From Methylocystis sp. KS32 (GTDB lineage: Bacteria; Pseudomonadota; Alphaproteobacteria; Rhizobiales; Beijerinckiaceae), in contig PHSQ01000002.1 of NCBI GenBank assembly GCA_002862095.1, forward strand, positions 682,001-746,000: a DNA stretch of 64,000 bases. The letters are read 5' to 3'. Below, in pieces: positions 46,906 to 56,677 of the stretch; position 1 is the first letter of the stretch; every line of letters starts with the position of its first letter. Below the pieces are notes generated by a model that was not told where the DNA came from, searched no databases, and was given only the letters and a program-made list of their open reading frames with translations. Both the position numbers and the translations under genes were made by a program.

Positions 46906-47829
46906 ATGGCGGCAAGACTTTTCATCGACGGCGACGCTGGCACGACGGGCCTTGAAATACGCGAGCGACTTTCGGGTCGCGACGATATCGAAATTGTCGC
47001 CATCGCGCCGGAGTTGCGCAAATCCCAGAGCGCGAAAAAGGAAATTCTCGCGAGCGTCGAAATCGCGATACTCTGCCTGCCCGACGAGGCGGCCAAGGAG
47101 ACCGTGGCGCTCTGCGATGCGCTGGGCGCCGGCGCGCCCCGGATTCTCGACGCCTCGACCGCCCACCGCACCACCCCCGGCTGGGTCTATGGATTTCCCG
47201 AACTCTGTTCCGGTCAGGCCGACGCCATAGCAAAAGCTGCGCGCGTGGCGAATGTCGGCTGCTATGCCAGCGGCGCCATCGCGCTGCTGCGGCCGCTGGT
47301 CGACGCCGGCCTCCTTCCCGCCGATCACCCGCTCGCAATCAACGCCATTTCGGGCTATTCGGGCGGCGGGCGACAGATGATCGAGGCTTACGAAAAAGGC
47401 TCCGCGCCAGCCTTCGAACTTTACGCCCTGGGCCTCGAACATAAGCACATCCCCGAAATCATGGCCTATGGGCGGCTTTCGGCGTGGCCTTTATTCGTTC
47501 CCTCGGTCGGGAACTTCCGGCAAGGAATGCTGGTCTCGATTCCCTTGATTCTGGACTCCGTGGCCGGCAAGCCCAAGGCGGCCGACTTCTTTGAGGCCTA
47601 TTCGCGCCACTATCTTGGCGCCCCCCATGTGCGAGTCCGCCCCGCCCCTCAGGGCGGGAAGCTCGATGCCTTGGCCCTCAACGGCGCCGATGATATGGAG
47701 ATTTACGTCTTCGCCAACGAGACGCGCCGTCACGCCGTGTTGGTGGCGCGACTGGACAATCTCGGCAAAGGCGCCTCGGGCGCGGCCGTCCAGAATCTGG
47801 ATTTGATGTTGAGCGGCGGAAGCTTATAG
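46906..47829 (+). CDS. argC: N-acetyl-gamma-glutamyl-phosphate reductase (type 2)
   Basis: The 307-residue enzyme catalyses the NADPH-dependent third step of arginine synthesis. FIDGDAGTTGLEIRERL near the start is the NADP-binding loop of the short type 2 ArgC, and the catalytic Cys119 lies in GCYASG. GYSGGGRQMIEAYE and LEHKHIPEI are also conserved. No other arg genes are adjacent. Confidence 0.94.
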   Translation: MAARLFIDGDAGTTGLEIRERLSGRDDIEIVAIAPELRKSQSAKKEILASVEIAILCLPDEAAKETVALCDALGAGAPRILDASTAHRTTPGWVYGFPELCSGQADAIAKAARVANVGCYASGAIALLRPLVDAGLLPADHPLAINAISGYSGGGRQMIEAYEKGSAPAFELYALGLEHKHIPEIMAYGRLSAWPLFVPSVGNFRQGMLVSIPLILDSVAGKPKAADFFEAYSRHYLGAPHVRVRPAPQGGKLDALALNGADDMEIYVFANETRRHAVLVARLDNLGKGASGAAVQNLDLMLSGGSL

Positions 47830-47834
47830 GCTCC

Positions 47835-48881
47835 CTACCTGTCGGTAGCCGCATAGGCTTGGGCTTCCGGGGGAAGCCTGGCCTCGACATCCTGGAAGCG
47901 ACTGGTGCGCGCTCCCATCATGTGTTCGAAGGCCTCGTGCACCTCTCGAATGCTCCGATCCTTCATCTTGCCGCCCTGGCGCTCGAAAAAGATCGGCTTA
48001 TTGGCTTTCGCCGGCTTCGGCAGCAACTGCGCCGCCGAGGCGTCCGGCGTCTCCTCGAGCTTCGTCATGAAGCGCGTGGCGTCCTCGGGACCGAGGAAAT
48101 GAATCAGATAGGTTTCGCCCGCGGTGAGCCCTCTGCCGATGCGTTCGGCAATCTTCGCGCCGTCCTGTTTGAGCATCTCCGCCGCCATCGCCGCCGAAAG
48201 GTATGGATCGTTTCGAAGATTGAGAATCCGCGCGCGTTTTTGCGGGTCCACCAGGGGATGCTCGTCCTCGCCGCCGATCGCCCTGGCTTCTTCCTCATGC
48301 CCATAGCGCCAGCCGAAGGATCGAACGGCTTTCAGCCAGGTCGTTTCGACAAATTGAAAAAGGCCGCTCGCGGAAGAGGTGTTCGCTTTCGCCGTGGACG
48401 AAAAGCTCGACTCCTTGTCCGCGATGCTCATGAGCAGCGCGGGATCGGAACCCGTATTCTTCGCGGCCTTGACCACTCTCTCGACGATTGAGCGTTGGAC
48501 GCGCTGGACGCCGAAACGGATGACGGAAGGATCACGATCGTTGGGGTTGACCCTGCGCGCCCAGCTTTGCGCGGCTTGCTCCGTGGAGAAATCGGCGTCG
48601 AGCGGAAAATCGTCGCCTTGGGCGAGCGCGACGACGGGCGATGGAACTCGGGCGATCCGTAGCGCCGCCGGCGGCTTGGCGACATCGGGCCGCTCCCCCT
48701 TTGCGGCGAGGACAAAAACTCCCCCAAGCGAGCACGCCACGCACAACGCGCGCATCAATGTCGACAGCCAGATGGTTTTCCATTCCCGCTCCAGACTCTT
48801 TCGCGTGAGGTCCAGATATTTGCGGGACTGGCCAAACTGTCCGCCGTAGGCCCCTGTGGGGAAAGCCTCCGATACGCTCAT
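47835..48881 (-). CDS. Membrane-anchored lytic transglycosylase (SLT domain)
   Basis: The roughly 348-residue protein has one transmembrane helix (about residues 42-60) and a periplasmic SLT domain with IADKESSFSSTAKA (catalytic glutamate), ASGLFQFVETTWL and TAGETYLIHFLGP. It would cleave the glycan strand of peptidoglycan. The ATG at 48881 follows GAGGG; the frame continues to 49109 but that part reads as non-coding. Confidence 0.83.
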   Translation of the reverse strand: MSVSEAFPTGAYGGQFGQSRKYLDLTRKSLEREWKTIWLSTLMRALCVACSLGGVFVLAAKGERPDVAKPPAALRIARVPSPVVALAQGDDFPLDADFSTEQAAQSWARRVNPNDRDPSVIRFGVQRVQRSIVERVVKAAKNTGSDPALLMSIADKESSFSSTAKANTSSASGLFQFVETTWLKAVRSFGWRYGHEEEARAIGGEDEHPLVDPQKRARILNLRNDPYLSAAMAAEMLKQDGAKIAERIGRGLTAGETYLIHFLGPEDATRFMTKLEETPDASAAQLLPKPAKANKPIFFERQGGKMKDRSIREVHEAFEHMMGARTSRFQDVEARLPPEAQAYAATDR

Positions 48882-49119
48882 ACGGAAATCGCCCTCATCT
48901 CTTGCAGCATCGTCTGCAGCATCGTCGCAGCCCGAGAGATTACCTAAGCGGAAGGGCGAAAAATCGACCGCTAGCGCCGCGTCGAAGCCACAATTGCGGA
49001 AGATGCCAACCACCGCCGTCGCCACGAAATTCGAGGACTTTCGCGACGGGAGGAAAATGGCGACGCTCAAGTCGTGGCGCAAAGGCGCCACAATGCGCCA
49101 GCCCCACAATTACAATAGA

Positions 49120-50098
49120 ATCCGATCAAAACCCGTCATTGCCACATGCGGCGAGATAATTCCTGCATTGGTCGGGCGTGACGCTTCGCAGCGCGTCACC
49201 GACGGCCGCCTCCAGCGCATCGACGCTTCGCGCCGCGATACGTCGCAGGACCGACTTGAACTTCGAGAAGAGCTTCTCGATGGGATTGAAGTCGGGCGAA
49301 TAGGTTGAAAGATAGAGCACGCTCGCGCCCTTCGCCTCGATCGCCTCGGCCACGCCAATGACCTTGTGCAGCGCCACATTGTCCAACACCACCATGTCGC
49401 CTGGGGAAAGCGTCGGCGCCAAGACCTGTTCGACATAGGCCAGAAACGACGCGCCGGCGATCGGCGTCTTCGTGTCCCAATGTCCAAAAGGAACGGACAT
49501 CCGGCGACGCTGGCCTTGCGCCGCCCAGCCGAAGCGGCGCGCCATGTTCGTCGAGATCGCCGTTTCGTCAACGAACACGAGTTTCAAAGGATCGAGACCG
49601 AATTGCCCGTCGAACCACAGGCCTCGCGGGCGGACGCGACCGCTTTTCCTTCCTGCTCCGATGCATGGCCTGTCTTTTTCTTGCGCGTGATGTTGCGCCG
49701 CGCGAGAAACCGCCACACCCTCCCTTGGCCGAAGCCCAAGCCGTGGCGCTCCCGGATCTCGTCGCGCAGCTCCATGATCGTCATGTCCGGCATTTCCGCG
49801 ATCCGCGCGAGGTTTAAATCGGCGTGGGCCTCGATCCGCGGTCGCCGCCCATTTTCAAAGGCGCGACCCCTCCCGTTGTCAGGGCGCGCTTCGCCCAGCG
49901 AATGGCGGTCGCCGGACCAATGTCGAACCGCGCCGCCGCCTGGCGACGCGACATCCCGCCCTTGATCGCCTTCATGACTTTCTTGCGAATATCCATCGAC
50001 GGCGCGATGATCCGCCCCCCAATTCCTCGCCGCGCTCCCGCCACAGGAGCGCCACTTCAGATGTGGCCATCCTGGCCAGAATATTGAATCGACAGGAC
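49120..50098 (-). mobile_element. IS630-family insertion sequence (inactive)
   Basis: The element carries a single transposase gene broken by two frameshifts. Its ends are approximate: the left side near 49120-49140 and the right side near 50080-50098 share only a short ATCCG-x-TC similarity in inverted orientation, so terminal repeats could not be fixed. It separates the transglycosylase gene from bamE. Confidence 0.65.
49126..49996 (-). pseudogene. Frameshifted IS630-family transposase
   Basis: Read from 49996, an N-terminal helix-turn-helix part (MKAIKGGMSRRQAAARFDIG) runs to about 49840, then a second frame gives ELRDEIRERHGLGFGQGRVW to about 49620, and a third frame gives the catalytic part. 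At 49614-49620 the GAG-GCC-TG-TGG-TTC order shows an extra TG compared with the REAWFDGQ coding expected. All three DDE residues persist (FVDETAI, VVLDNVALHK, FNPIEKLFSK), so the inactivation is probably recent. Confidence 0.85.
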
Positions 50099-50155
50099 CG
50101 GATCGCGCTCTAACGCGGCAAACCCGCGTGGCGGCGACCGTCTTCCGCGGGGGAG

Positions 50156-50641
50156 TCAGAAGGGCGAAATGCTCGAAACTGTCTTCAGCAATCCCGTCAC
50201 GAGATTGTTTTCGGCGCCAGGGGTCGGGGTCGCCCTGGTTTGGAAATCTATGGCCTTGCCATCCTCGAGGCCATAATCCGCGATGCGCTGGACCTTTTTG
50301 TCCTTGTCGAAATAGATCGCGGTAACGTGCTGATCCGTGATCTTGGGCTGCATAAACGCAAGCTGGCGCTCCGTTCGCTGGCTTACGTAGTACCAGGCGT
50401 CCCCGCCGACCGTGGAGGTTGTCGACGGAACGCCGAGGATCGAGAGCACCTGCGGCGCCGGTAATCCCGTCTTGATCTGAGCCAATTTGCGTTGATCGTA
50501 CACGGCGCCTCGATTGATGACGCCGTCGTAACCAAGACAACCGGTCAATGAACCCGCCGCCAAACTGGCGGCAATCATATTAAAGATCAACTGCTTGCGC
50601 GTTTCGCCACATAAAAAAAAACGCAACCCCGCAGCCGCCAT
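50156..50641 (-). CDS. bamE: Outer membrane protein assembly factor BamE
   Basis: The 161-residue lipoprotein (lipobox LTGC) has the SmpA/OmlA fold: GLPAPQVLSILGVPSTTSTVGGDAWYY is split over the two helices and first strand, and KVQRIADYGLEDGKAIDF follows. BamE supports insertion of outer-membrane barrels by BamA. The start at 50641 has GGAG seven bases upstream. It diverges from the DUF177 gene, the usual alphaproteobacterial arrangement. Confidence 0.9.
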   Translation of the reverse strand: MAAAGLRFFLCGETRKQLIFNMIAASLAAGSLTGCLGYDGVINRGAVYDQRKLAQIKTGLPAPQVLSILGVPSTTSTVGGDAWYYVSQRTERQLAFMQPKITDQHVTAIYFDKDKKVQRIADYGLEDGKAIDFQTRATPTPGAENNLVTGLLKTVSSISPF

Positions 50642-50800
50642 AATGGATCTCCGCTATGATGCCTGCTCTGCGGCTCGCCCGCGCGCGCCGCAGAGCAGGT
50701 TAATCTCCCGCAGATGCGTAGCCTTGGAGGACCCGCAAAGCAAGCAGATCATGAATAAACCATCCCGACCTCGGACCGACTATCAAGGAACCACCCCGCC

Positions 50801-51439
50801 ATGAGCAGAGACCCGGAGCGCAAGGCCGCCGCCTTTCCTTTGTCCCATCAGTTGCAAGCCGCTGCAATTCCGCCCGAAGGGCTAAGGATCAAGATCCGGG
50901 CCAATGACCGGGAGCGCGAGGCTCTGGCCCGGGAAAACGGCCTTGTCGCGGTGATGGATCTCGAAGCGCGGCTGGAGGTTTCGCGCTTTGGCTCGGAGGG
51001 CCTCGAAGTTTCTGGCGAGTTGCACGCCAAAATCGTGCAGACCTGTGTCGTTACGCTCGAGGAATTCATCTCGACGGTCGAGGAACCCGTGCATCTGCGC
51101 TTCGCCCCGAGAGTCGACGCCGAATCATTGCAAAATCATTCGTCCACCCGGCGGTCGAAGGGAAAAGACTGGCGCGACGAATGGGAACGCAGAGTCGAGG
51201 AGCCGCAGGACGACGAAGCCGGAGCGCGCCGAATCGTGGATATCGACGTCGATGCTCCCGATCCCCTCATCGGGGGAGAAATCGACCTGGGAGCGATAGT
51301 TTTTGAATTCCTGGCGCTCAGCCTGGACCCCTACCCACGCAAACCGGGTGCGGTTTTCATGGAACCGGAAAACTCCGATCGGGACGCGAGCCCCTTCGCC
51401 GCATTGCGGCAAATCACGACGAAAAACCGCGATCAATAG
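50801..51439 (+). CDS. DUF177 (YceD-like) protein
   Basis: The 212-residue protein matches the DUF177 family: SGELHAKIVQTCVVTLEEF in the middle and DLGAIVFEFLALSLDPYPRKPGA toward the C-terminus. In many bacteria it precedes rpmF-plsX and is linked to 23S rRNA or ribosome assembly; here it precedes plsX, with rpmF absent. An acidic insert around residues 120-150 is not conserved. Confidence 0.88.
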   Translation: MSRDPERKAAAFPLSHQLQAAAIPPEGLRIKIRANDREREALARENGLVAVMDLEARLEVSRFGSEGLEVSGELHAKIVQTCVVTLEEFISTVEEPVHLRFAPRVDAESLQNHSSTRRSKGKDWRDEWERRVEEPQDDEAGARRIVDIDVDAPDPLIGGEIDLGAIVFEFLALSLDPYPRKPGAVFMEPENSDRDASPFAALRQITTKNRDQ

Positions 51440-51642
51440 CTATTGCGACGATTCAACCGACAATTGTTCTTGCGCTATCGGCTTCCTGATGGCAAGTCAC
51501 GCGCGACAAAATCAAGGCGTTTGCGCCCTAGGGCCTCCACCCTGCGAAAGCGCTGGAATTTGAGAGCGCGCGAGGCTTCGATGGAACGGGGCGCGGAGAC
51601 GCATAGCGCGCAGGGAAGAGTAGTCGGGAGTTGAAAGCAGCC

Positions 51643-52731
51643 ATGGCCCAAGGGGTACGGATCGCGCTGGACGCGATGGGGGGCGATTTTGGCCCTGCCA
51701 TAACTATCGCCGGCGCGGCACTGGCGCTCGAACGGCGTCCGGACTGCGATTTTCTCCTGTTCGGCGACGAAGCCCTGATCCGAAAGGAATTGGCGGGTTT
51801 TCCAGTTCTCTCGGAGCGCTCCGAGGTGCGCCATTCCGCCGTCTCGATTCGGATGGACGAGAAACCCAGCGTCGCCCTGCGCCAGGGACGCCGCGTCTCG
51901 TCGATGTGGATGGCCATCGAAGCGGTAAAGAAGGGAGAAGCGGACGCCGCCGTCTCCGCCGGCAACACCGGCGCGCTGATGGCCATGGCGACGATCTGCC
52001 TGCGCACGCTGCCCGGCATCGACCGCCCCGCTCTGGCGGCCCAGTGGCCGACCCTGCGCGGAAACTCCATCGTGCTCGACCTCGGCGCCTCGGTCGGGGC
52101 CAACGCGAAACATCTGGTCGATCTCGCGATCATGGGCGCGGCCATGGCCCGCGTCATCCTGCGAATCGAGCGCCCGACCGTCGGCCTGCTCAATGTCGGG
52201 ACCGAGGAAATCAAGGGCGTGGAGGAAGTCAAAGCCGCCTCCAAACTGCTGCGCGACGCCGCGCTGCCCGATCTCGACTATATCGGCTTCGTCGAAGGCG
52301 ACGGCATCGGCCATGGGGCCGCCGACGTCGTGGTGACCGAAGGCTTTACCGGCAATATCGCGCTCAAAACCGCAGAGGGCACGGCGAAGCAGGTCACGAC
52401 CATGCTGCGCGCGGCCATGGGCCGCTCCTTGCTGACCAAGCTCGGCGCGCTGATCGCCCGCTCCGCCTTCATCGAGTTCAAGAAAAAAACCGACACCCGC
52501 AACATCAACGGCAGCGTGTTTCTCGGCCTCAACGGCGTCGTCATCAAGAGCCATGGCGGCATGGACGCGATCGGCTTCGCCCGCGCGGTCGAAATCGGCT
52601 ACGAGATGGTGCGCCACGAACTGCTCGCCAAAATCCGCGCCGGTGCGAATGTCGCCCACGAGCAGGATGTCGCCACGGCAACCGCCCAGTCAGGCGAGTT
52701 ATCCGCCCGCGTACAGGAACACGATCAGTGA
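51643..52731 (+). CDS. plsX: Phosphate acyltransferase
   Basis: The 362-residue enzyme makes acyl-phosphate from acyl-ACP, the first step of phospholipid synthesis with Pls[12 protein letters not shown] at the start, [12 protein letters not shown] near residue 105 and [11 protein letters not shown] near 305 are signature segments. The ATG at 51643 gives the family N-terminus; a TTG at 51631 in the same frame is possible. It ends in GTGA shared with fabH. Confidence 0.95.
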   Translation: MAQGVRIALDAMGGDFGPAITIAGAALALERRPDCDFLLFGDEALIRKELAGFPVLSERSEVRHSAVSIRMDEKPSVALRQGRRVSSMWMAIEAVKKGEADAAVSAGNTGALMAMATICLRTLPGIDRPALAAQWPTLRGNSIVLDLGASVGANAKHLVDLAIMGAAMARVILRIERPTVGLLNVGTEEIKGVEEVKAASKLLRDAALPDLDYIGFVEGDGIGHGAADVVVTEGFTGNIALKTAEGTAKQVTTMLRAAMGRSLLTKLGALIARSAFIEFKKKTDTRNINGSVFLGLNGVVIKSHGGMDAIGFARAVEIGYEMVRHELLAKIRAGANVAHEQDVATATAQSGELSARVQEHDQ

Positions 52732-53717
52732 CGGAAAATCAGAAGTTCATTCGATCGGTCGTGCGGGGAGTAGGCGGCTATCTTCCGGCGTGCGTCCTCA
52801 CAAATGACGACCTCTCCAAGCGCGTCGACACCAGCGACGAATGGATCCAGCAACGCACGGGCATCAAGGAGCGGCATATAGCTGCGGACGGCGAAACGAC
52901 CTCGATGCTGGGCGAGAAGGCGGCGCGCGCGGCGCTAGCAAACGCGGGCCTGACGCCCTCCGACATCGACCTCGTCATCGTCGCGACGTCGACCCCCGAC
53001 TACACCTTCCCGTCGACGGCGACCCAGATCCAGGCGATGCTGGGGATGACCCATGGCGTCGCCTTCGACCTTCAGGCGGTGTGTTCCGGCTTTGTCTTCG
53101 CAATAGCGACAGCGGACAAGTTCTTGCGCAGCGGTTCGCACAAGCGCGCTCTGGTGATTGGCGCGGAAACTTTCTCGCGTATCGTCGACTGGACCGACCG
53201 TACGACATGCGTGCTGTTCGGCGACGGAGCGGGAGCCGTCGTCCTTGAAGCTTCCGAAGGCGTTGGCGACACAACCGACCGGGGCGTGCTGACAACGCAT
53301 TTGCGCTCGGATGGGCGTCATCGCTCCAAGCTTCACGTCGATGGCGGGCCCTCCGCGACGCAGACGGTTGGCCATCTGCGAATGGAAGGCAAGGAGGTGT
53401 TCCGTTTCGCGGTCGGCATGGTCACCGACGTGGTGAATGACGCCTTCGCGGCGACCGGGCTGACCGCCACAGACCTCGACTGGTTCGTGCCGCATCAGGC
53501 GAATCGCCGGATCATCGATATGTCGGCCTCGAAACTGGGAATAGCGCCCGAAAAGGTCATCGTGACGGTGCATTTGCATGGAAATACGTCAGCCGCCTCC
53601 ATTCCATTGGCGCTCTCGGCGGGGGTCGCGGATGGCCGAATCAAGGCCGGCGACCTGGTGATGCTGGAGGCGGTCGGCGGCGGCTTCACCTGGGGCGCTG
53701 CGCTGGTGCGATGGTAA
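52728..53717 (+). CDS. fabH: 3-oxoacyl-ACP synthase III
   Basis: The 329-residue enzyme condenses acetyl-CoA with malonyl-ACP to start fatty acid synthesis. The triad is Cys119 (AVCSGF), His256 (VPHQANRR) and Asn286 (HGNTSAAS). GTG start overlapping the plsX stop means translational coupling; the longer open frame inside plsX is not used. It forms the plsX-fabH-ihfA unit. A second KAS III gene lies at 58072-59082. Confidence 0.95.
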   Translation: MTENQKFIRSVVRGVGGYLPACVLTNDDLSKRVDTSDEWIQQRTGIKERHIAADGETTSMLGEKAARAALANAGLTPSDIDLVIVATSTPDYTFPSTATQIQAMLGMTHGVAFDLQAVCSGFVFAIATADKFLRSGSHKRALVIGAETFSRIVDWTDRTTCVLFGDGAGAVVLEASEGVGDTTDRGVLTTHLRSDGRHRSKLHVDGGPSATQTVGHLRMEGKEVFRFAVGMVTDVVNDAFAATGLTATDLDWFVPHQANRRIIDMSASKLGIAPEKVIVTVHLHGNTSAASIPLALSAGVADGRIKAGDLVMLEAVGGGFTWGAALVRW

Positions 53718-53958
53718 GTGCGTAGATCAAAACAACTTTTTTCGCGCAGAAGAGTTTGGCGCGATGATCCGACTCGTCTATGAGATCCACTTGATTTTTT
53801 TGCGCTTTTCTGGAAGGTTAACCATGATGTTGTTTTCGAGCGCCTCGATTTAAAACGCGATTTCCGTCACTCCTTTTGCTTCAAACGCGCCGACGTTTTG
53901 CACCTAGGAGGGGAACTTGCGTGTATCAGGCGCCTCTTTCCGATGCGCGAGCTAATAG

Positions 53959-54324
53959 ATGTCACGGAAAAGTGTTGGAGCCTTGCTTTCAACCTCAATC
54001 GACAGCGATGAGAACTCGGATGGTTCCGAGATTGGCGACGGCACCCTAACGCGCGCGGATTTAGCCAGAGCGATTCAAAACGCCATAGGCGTATCGAGAG
54101 CGGAGGCGACCGAACTCATCGGAAACGTCCTTGAGGAAATTTTTGACCGTTTGGTGGCCGGGGAAGAAGTCAAACTGTCGTCTTTCGGCACGTTCACCAT
54201 CCGGGAAAAACGGGAGCGCACCGGCCGCAATCCCAAAACGGGGGCGGGCGCGAAAATTTCCGCGAGGCTGGTGGTGAGCTTCAAACCATCGAATATTCTG
54301 CGCTCGCGAGTGTGTGGCGGCTAA
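53959..54324 (+). CDS. ihfA: Integration host factor subunit alpha
   Basis: The 121-residue protein has the HU/IHF fold: LTRADLARAIQNAIG, EVKLSSFGTFTIREK and the beta-arm RERTGRNPKTG followed by VVSFKPS. The first 28 residues are an acidic Ser-rich extension not found in the usual 100-residue IhfA; no later start with a good ribosome-binding site was seen. IHF bends DNA for recombination, replication and sigma-54 promoters such as that of glnK. Confidence 0.93.
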   Translation: MSRKSVGALLSTSIDSDENSDGSEIGDGTLTRADLARAIQNAIGVSRAEATELIGNVLEEIFDRLVAGEEVKLSSFGTFTIREKRERTGRNPKTGAGAKISARLVVSFKPSNILRSRVCGG

Positions 54325-54456
54325 AAAAACGGCAAAACACGAGAAGCCGGACTATATTCCCGCTTTCCAGCCTCGTTTCGACGCCCGATCGAAATCGAAC
54401 CGAAGCACTCGGGATTAGCCCTCGACAAGTCCAGGCCATATGTGTTGTTGCAAGGC

Positions 54457-55845
54457 ATGGCCAAATCCCGCCCCATTTTCGTCTGTCAGAATTGCGGTGC
54501 GATAACCAATCGGTGGCAGGGACGCTGCGATTCCTGCCAGGATTGGAACAGCATCGTCGAAGAAAATCCCCGGCTGCCGCCGGGCGTGGCGAAGCCGGGA
54601 CGCGGCCGACCCTTTGATCTTGAAGGGCTGGCGGGGGAAGGCCCCGCCGCTCCGCGTTTACGCACCGGCATCGAGGAATTCGACCGGGTGACGGGCGGCG
54701 GCTTCGTTCATGGGTCGGTCACGCTTTTGGGCGGCGAGCCAGGCATCGGCAAATCGACCTTGCTCATTCAAGCCTGCGCAGAATTAGCGCGGCGCGGCTC
54801 CAGGGTCATTTATATTTCGGGCGAGGAAGCCGTCGCTCAGGTGCGTTTGCGCGCGGGACGTCTCGCGCTCGCCGACGCTCCGGTCGAACTGGCGAGCGCT
54901 ACTCAGGTCGAGGACATTCTCGCCACCTGCTCCAATGGCAAGCGCGCCGCCTTGATCGTCATCGATTCAATCCAGACCATGCACACAGAATCCGTCGACT
55001 CGGCTCCCGGCACGGTGACGCAAGTTCGGGCCAGCGCCCAGGCGCTGCTGCGACACGGAAAAAGCACGGGCTCGTCGATCATGCTTGTGGGGCATGTGAC
55101 AAAGGACGGCCAGGTGGCGGGACCCCGCGTCGTCGAACATATGGTGGACGCCGTGCTGTCCTTCGAGGGCGACGGCGCACATCATTTCCGCATGCTGCGC
55201 GCCTCCAAGAACCGTTTCGGCCCAACGGGAGAAATCGGGGTTTTCGAAATGACGGGGCTTGGGCTCGCACAAGTTCCCAATCCCTCGGCCCTGTTCCTCG
55301 CCGGGCGCGACGCCGACGCGCCCGGCGCGGCGGTGCTCGCCGGGATGGAAGGCCAACGGCCCATGCTGATCGAGATTCAGGCGCTGGTGGCGCCCTCCTC
55401 ACTGGGCACGCCGCGACGGGCCGTGGTCGGCTTCGATTCCAATAGGCTCGCGATGATATTGGCGGTTCTCGAAGCGCATGGCGGCTTGAAGCTGGGCGCG
55501 CATGACGTCTATCTGAACGTCGCCGGCGGCATGAGAGCGGACGAGCCCGCGGCCGATCTCGCCGCAGCCGCAGCCCTGATTTCATCGCTTACCGGAGCCC
55601 CGCTCCCCCCGACACAGGTCTATTTTGGCGAGATCGGTCTGTCGGGCGCCGTGCGTCCCGTGATCCACGCCGGCGCGCGACTGAAGGAAGCCGGAAAACT
55701 TGGTTTCAACCGCGCCGTCCTCTCGCAAGGCCAGCAACTCAACGACGAAGACAAAGGCGCAGGCGTCGCGCCGCATCAAATCGCCGATGTCGCCGCGCTT
55801 GTCGCCGAGATCGCCCAGGCCGCGCCACGACGGCGAGGGAGATAG
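54457..55845 (+). CDS. radA: DNA repair protein RadA
   Basis: The 462-residue protein has an N-terminal zinc finger (Cys10, Cys13, Cys24, Cys27), a RecA-like ATPase with Walker A GEPGIGKST at 93-101, the RadA-specific KNRFG motif, and a C-terminal Lon-like domain (SSLGTPRRAVVGFD, DVYLNVAGG). It promotes branch migration in recombinational repair. The ATG at 54457 gives the family start MAKSR; a TTG at 54442 is unlikely. Confidence 0.95.
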   Translation: MAKSRPIFVCQNCGAITNRWQGRCDSCQDWNSIVEENPRLPPGVAKPGRGRPFDLEGLAGEGPAAPRLRTGIEEFDRVTGGGFVHGSVTLLGGEPGIGKSTLLIQACAELARRGSRVIYISGEEAVAQVRLRAGRLALADAPVELASATQVEDILATCSNGKRAALIVIDSIQTMHTESVDSAPGTVTQVRASAQALLRHGKSTGSSIMLVGHVTKDGQVAGPRVVEHMVDAVLSFEGDGAHHFRMLRASKNRFGPTGEIGVFEMTGLGLAQVPNPSALFLAGRDADAPGAAVLAGMEGQRPMLIEIQALVAPSSLGTPRRAVVGFDSNRLAMILAVLEAHGGLKLGAHDVYLNVAGGMRADEPAADLAAAAALISSLTGAPLPPTQVYFGEIGLSGAVRPVIHAGARLKEAGKLGFNRAVLSQGQQLNDEDKGAGVAPHQIADVAALVAEIAQAAPRRRGR

Positions 55846-55846
55846 G

Positions 55847-56566
55847 TTATTTTCCTTGTTCGCGATTCTGGCCGGGAGCGTAGCCGCAAACCGCCATCGC
55901 CGCCGCCATGTGCGTCGGAGGGGCGGCCTTCGCCTCCACCGGCGGTTTGTTTTCCTGCATCGGGATGATGATCGCGCGCGCATGCAGATGCAGCGGTTCA
56001 GCGCCGGGGCGCCGCCCCCCGCCATAGACGGGATCGCCAAGAATGGGCCAGCCCATCGCCTGACAATGAACCCGCAACTGATGTGTTCGGCCTGTATGGG
56101 GACGAAGCTCCAGCAGGGCGAGATCGCCATAACGCGGATCGACGCCGCGACCTAAAACCCGCCAGCTCGTCCTCGACGGAAGCCCGAGCGGATCGACCTG
56201 CATCCACCATCCGCGATCGGCGTCGAGACGGCCGAGAGCGAGATCGATGTCGCCCTCTTCCTCTGCCGGACGCCCCTCGACCACCGCCCAATAGGTTTTT
56301 TGGATGCGGCCTGACTTGAACAGTTTTCCCAGCCGTTCCAGGGCCTTGCGATGGCGGCCAAGCACGAGACATCCCGAAGTGTCCTTGTCGAGCCGATGCG
56401 CCAGCGCCGGCGCCCGCGGCAAGCCGAATCGCAATTGGTCGAAGTGATCTTCGAGATTGTCGCCGCCCTTGGGGCCGCGATGCACGGGCAAGCCCGCAGG
56501 CTTGTCCACGACAAGCATCAGCCCGTCGCGGTGAAGCAGGCGGGAAAGAAGATCCAGTTCAGGCAT
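55847..56566 (-). CDS. RluA-family pseudouridine synthase
   Basis: The roughly 239-residue enzyme contains the catalytic motif HRLDKDTSG with Asp near residue 76 and the RTHQLRVH and GDPVYG segments of the RluA family. It converts specific rRNA or tRNA uridines to pseudouridine; the site cannot be assigned. No S4 domain is present. The ATG at 56566 (MPELDLL) is preferred over 56602. It converges on radA, one base apart. Confidence 0.9.
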   Translation of the reverse strand: MPELDLLSRLLHRDGLMLVVDKPAGLPVHRGPKGGDNLEDHFDQLRFGLPRAPALAHRLDKDTSGCLVLGRHRKALERLGKLFKSGRIQKTYWAVVEGRPAEEEGDIDLALGRLDADRGWWMQVDPLGLPSRTSWRVLGRGVDPRYGDLALLELRPHTGRTHQLRVHCQAMGWPILGDPVYGGGRRPGAEPLHLHARAIIIPMQENKPPVEAKAAPPTHMAAAMAVCGYAPGQNREQGK

Positions 56567-56677
56567 CAAAGGGGGTTTACGCGCGCCTTGGCAGGCGCGC
56601 AAGCTTGGAGCTGCGCCGCGTTGAAGGGCGGCGCGGAACGCCTATTTGCTGGCGCGAACGAATTCTGGAGCAACGCA

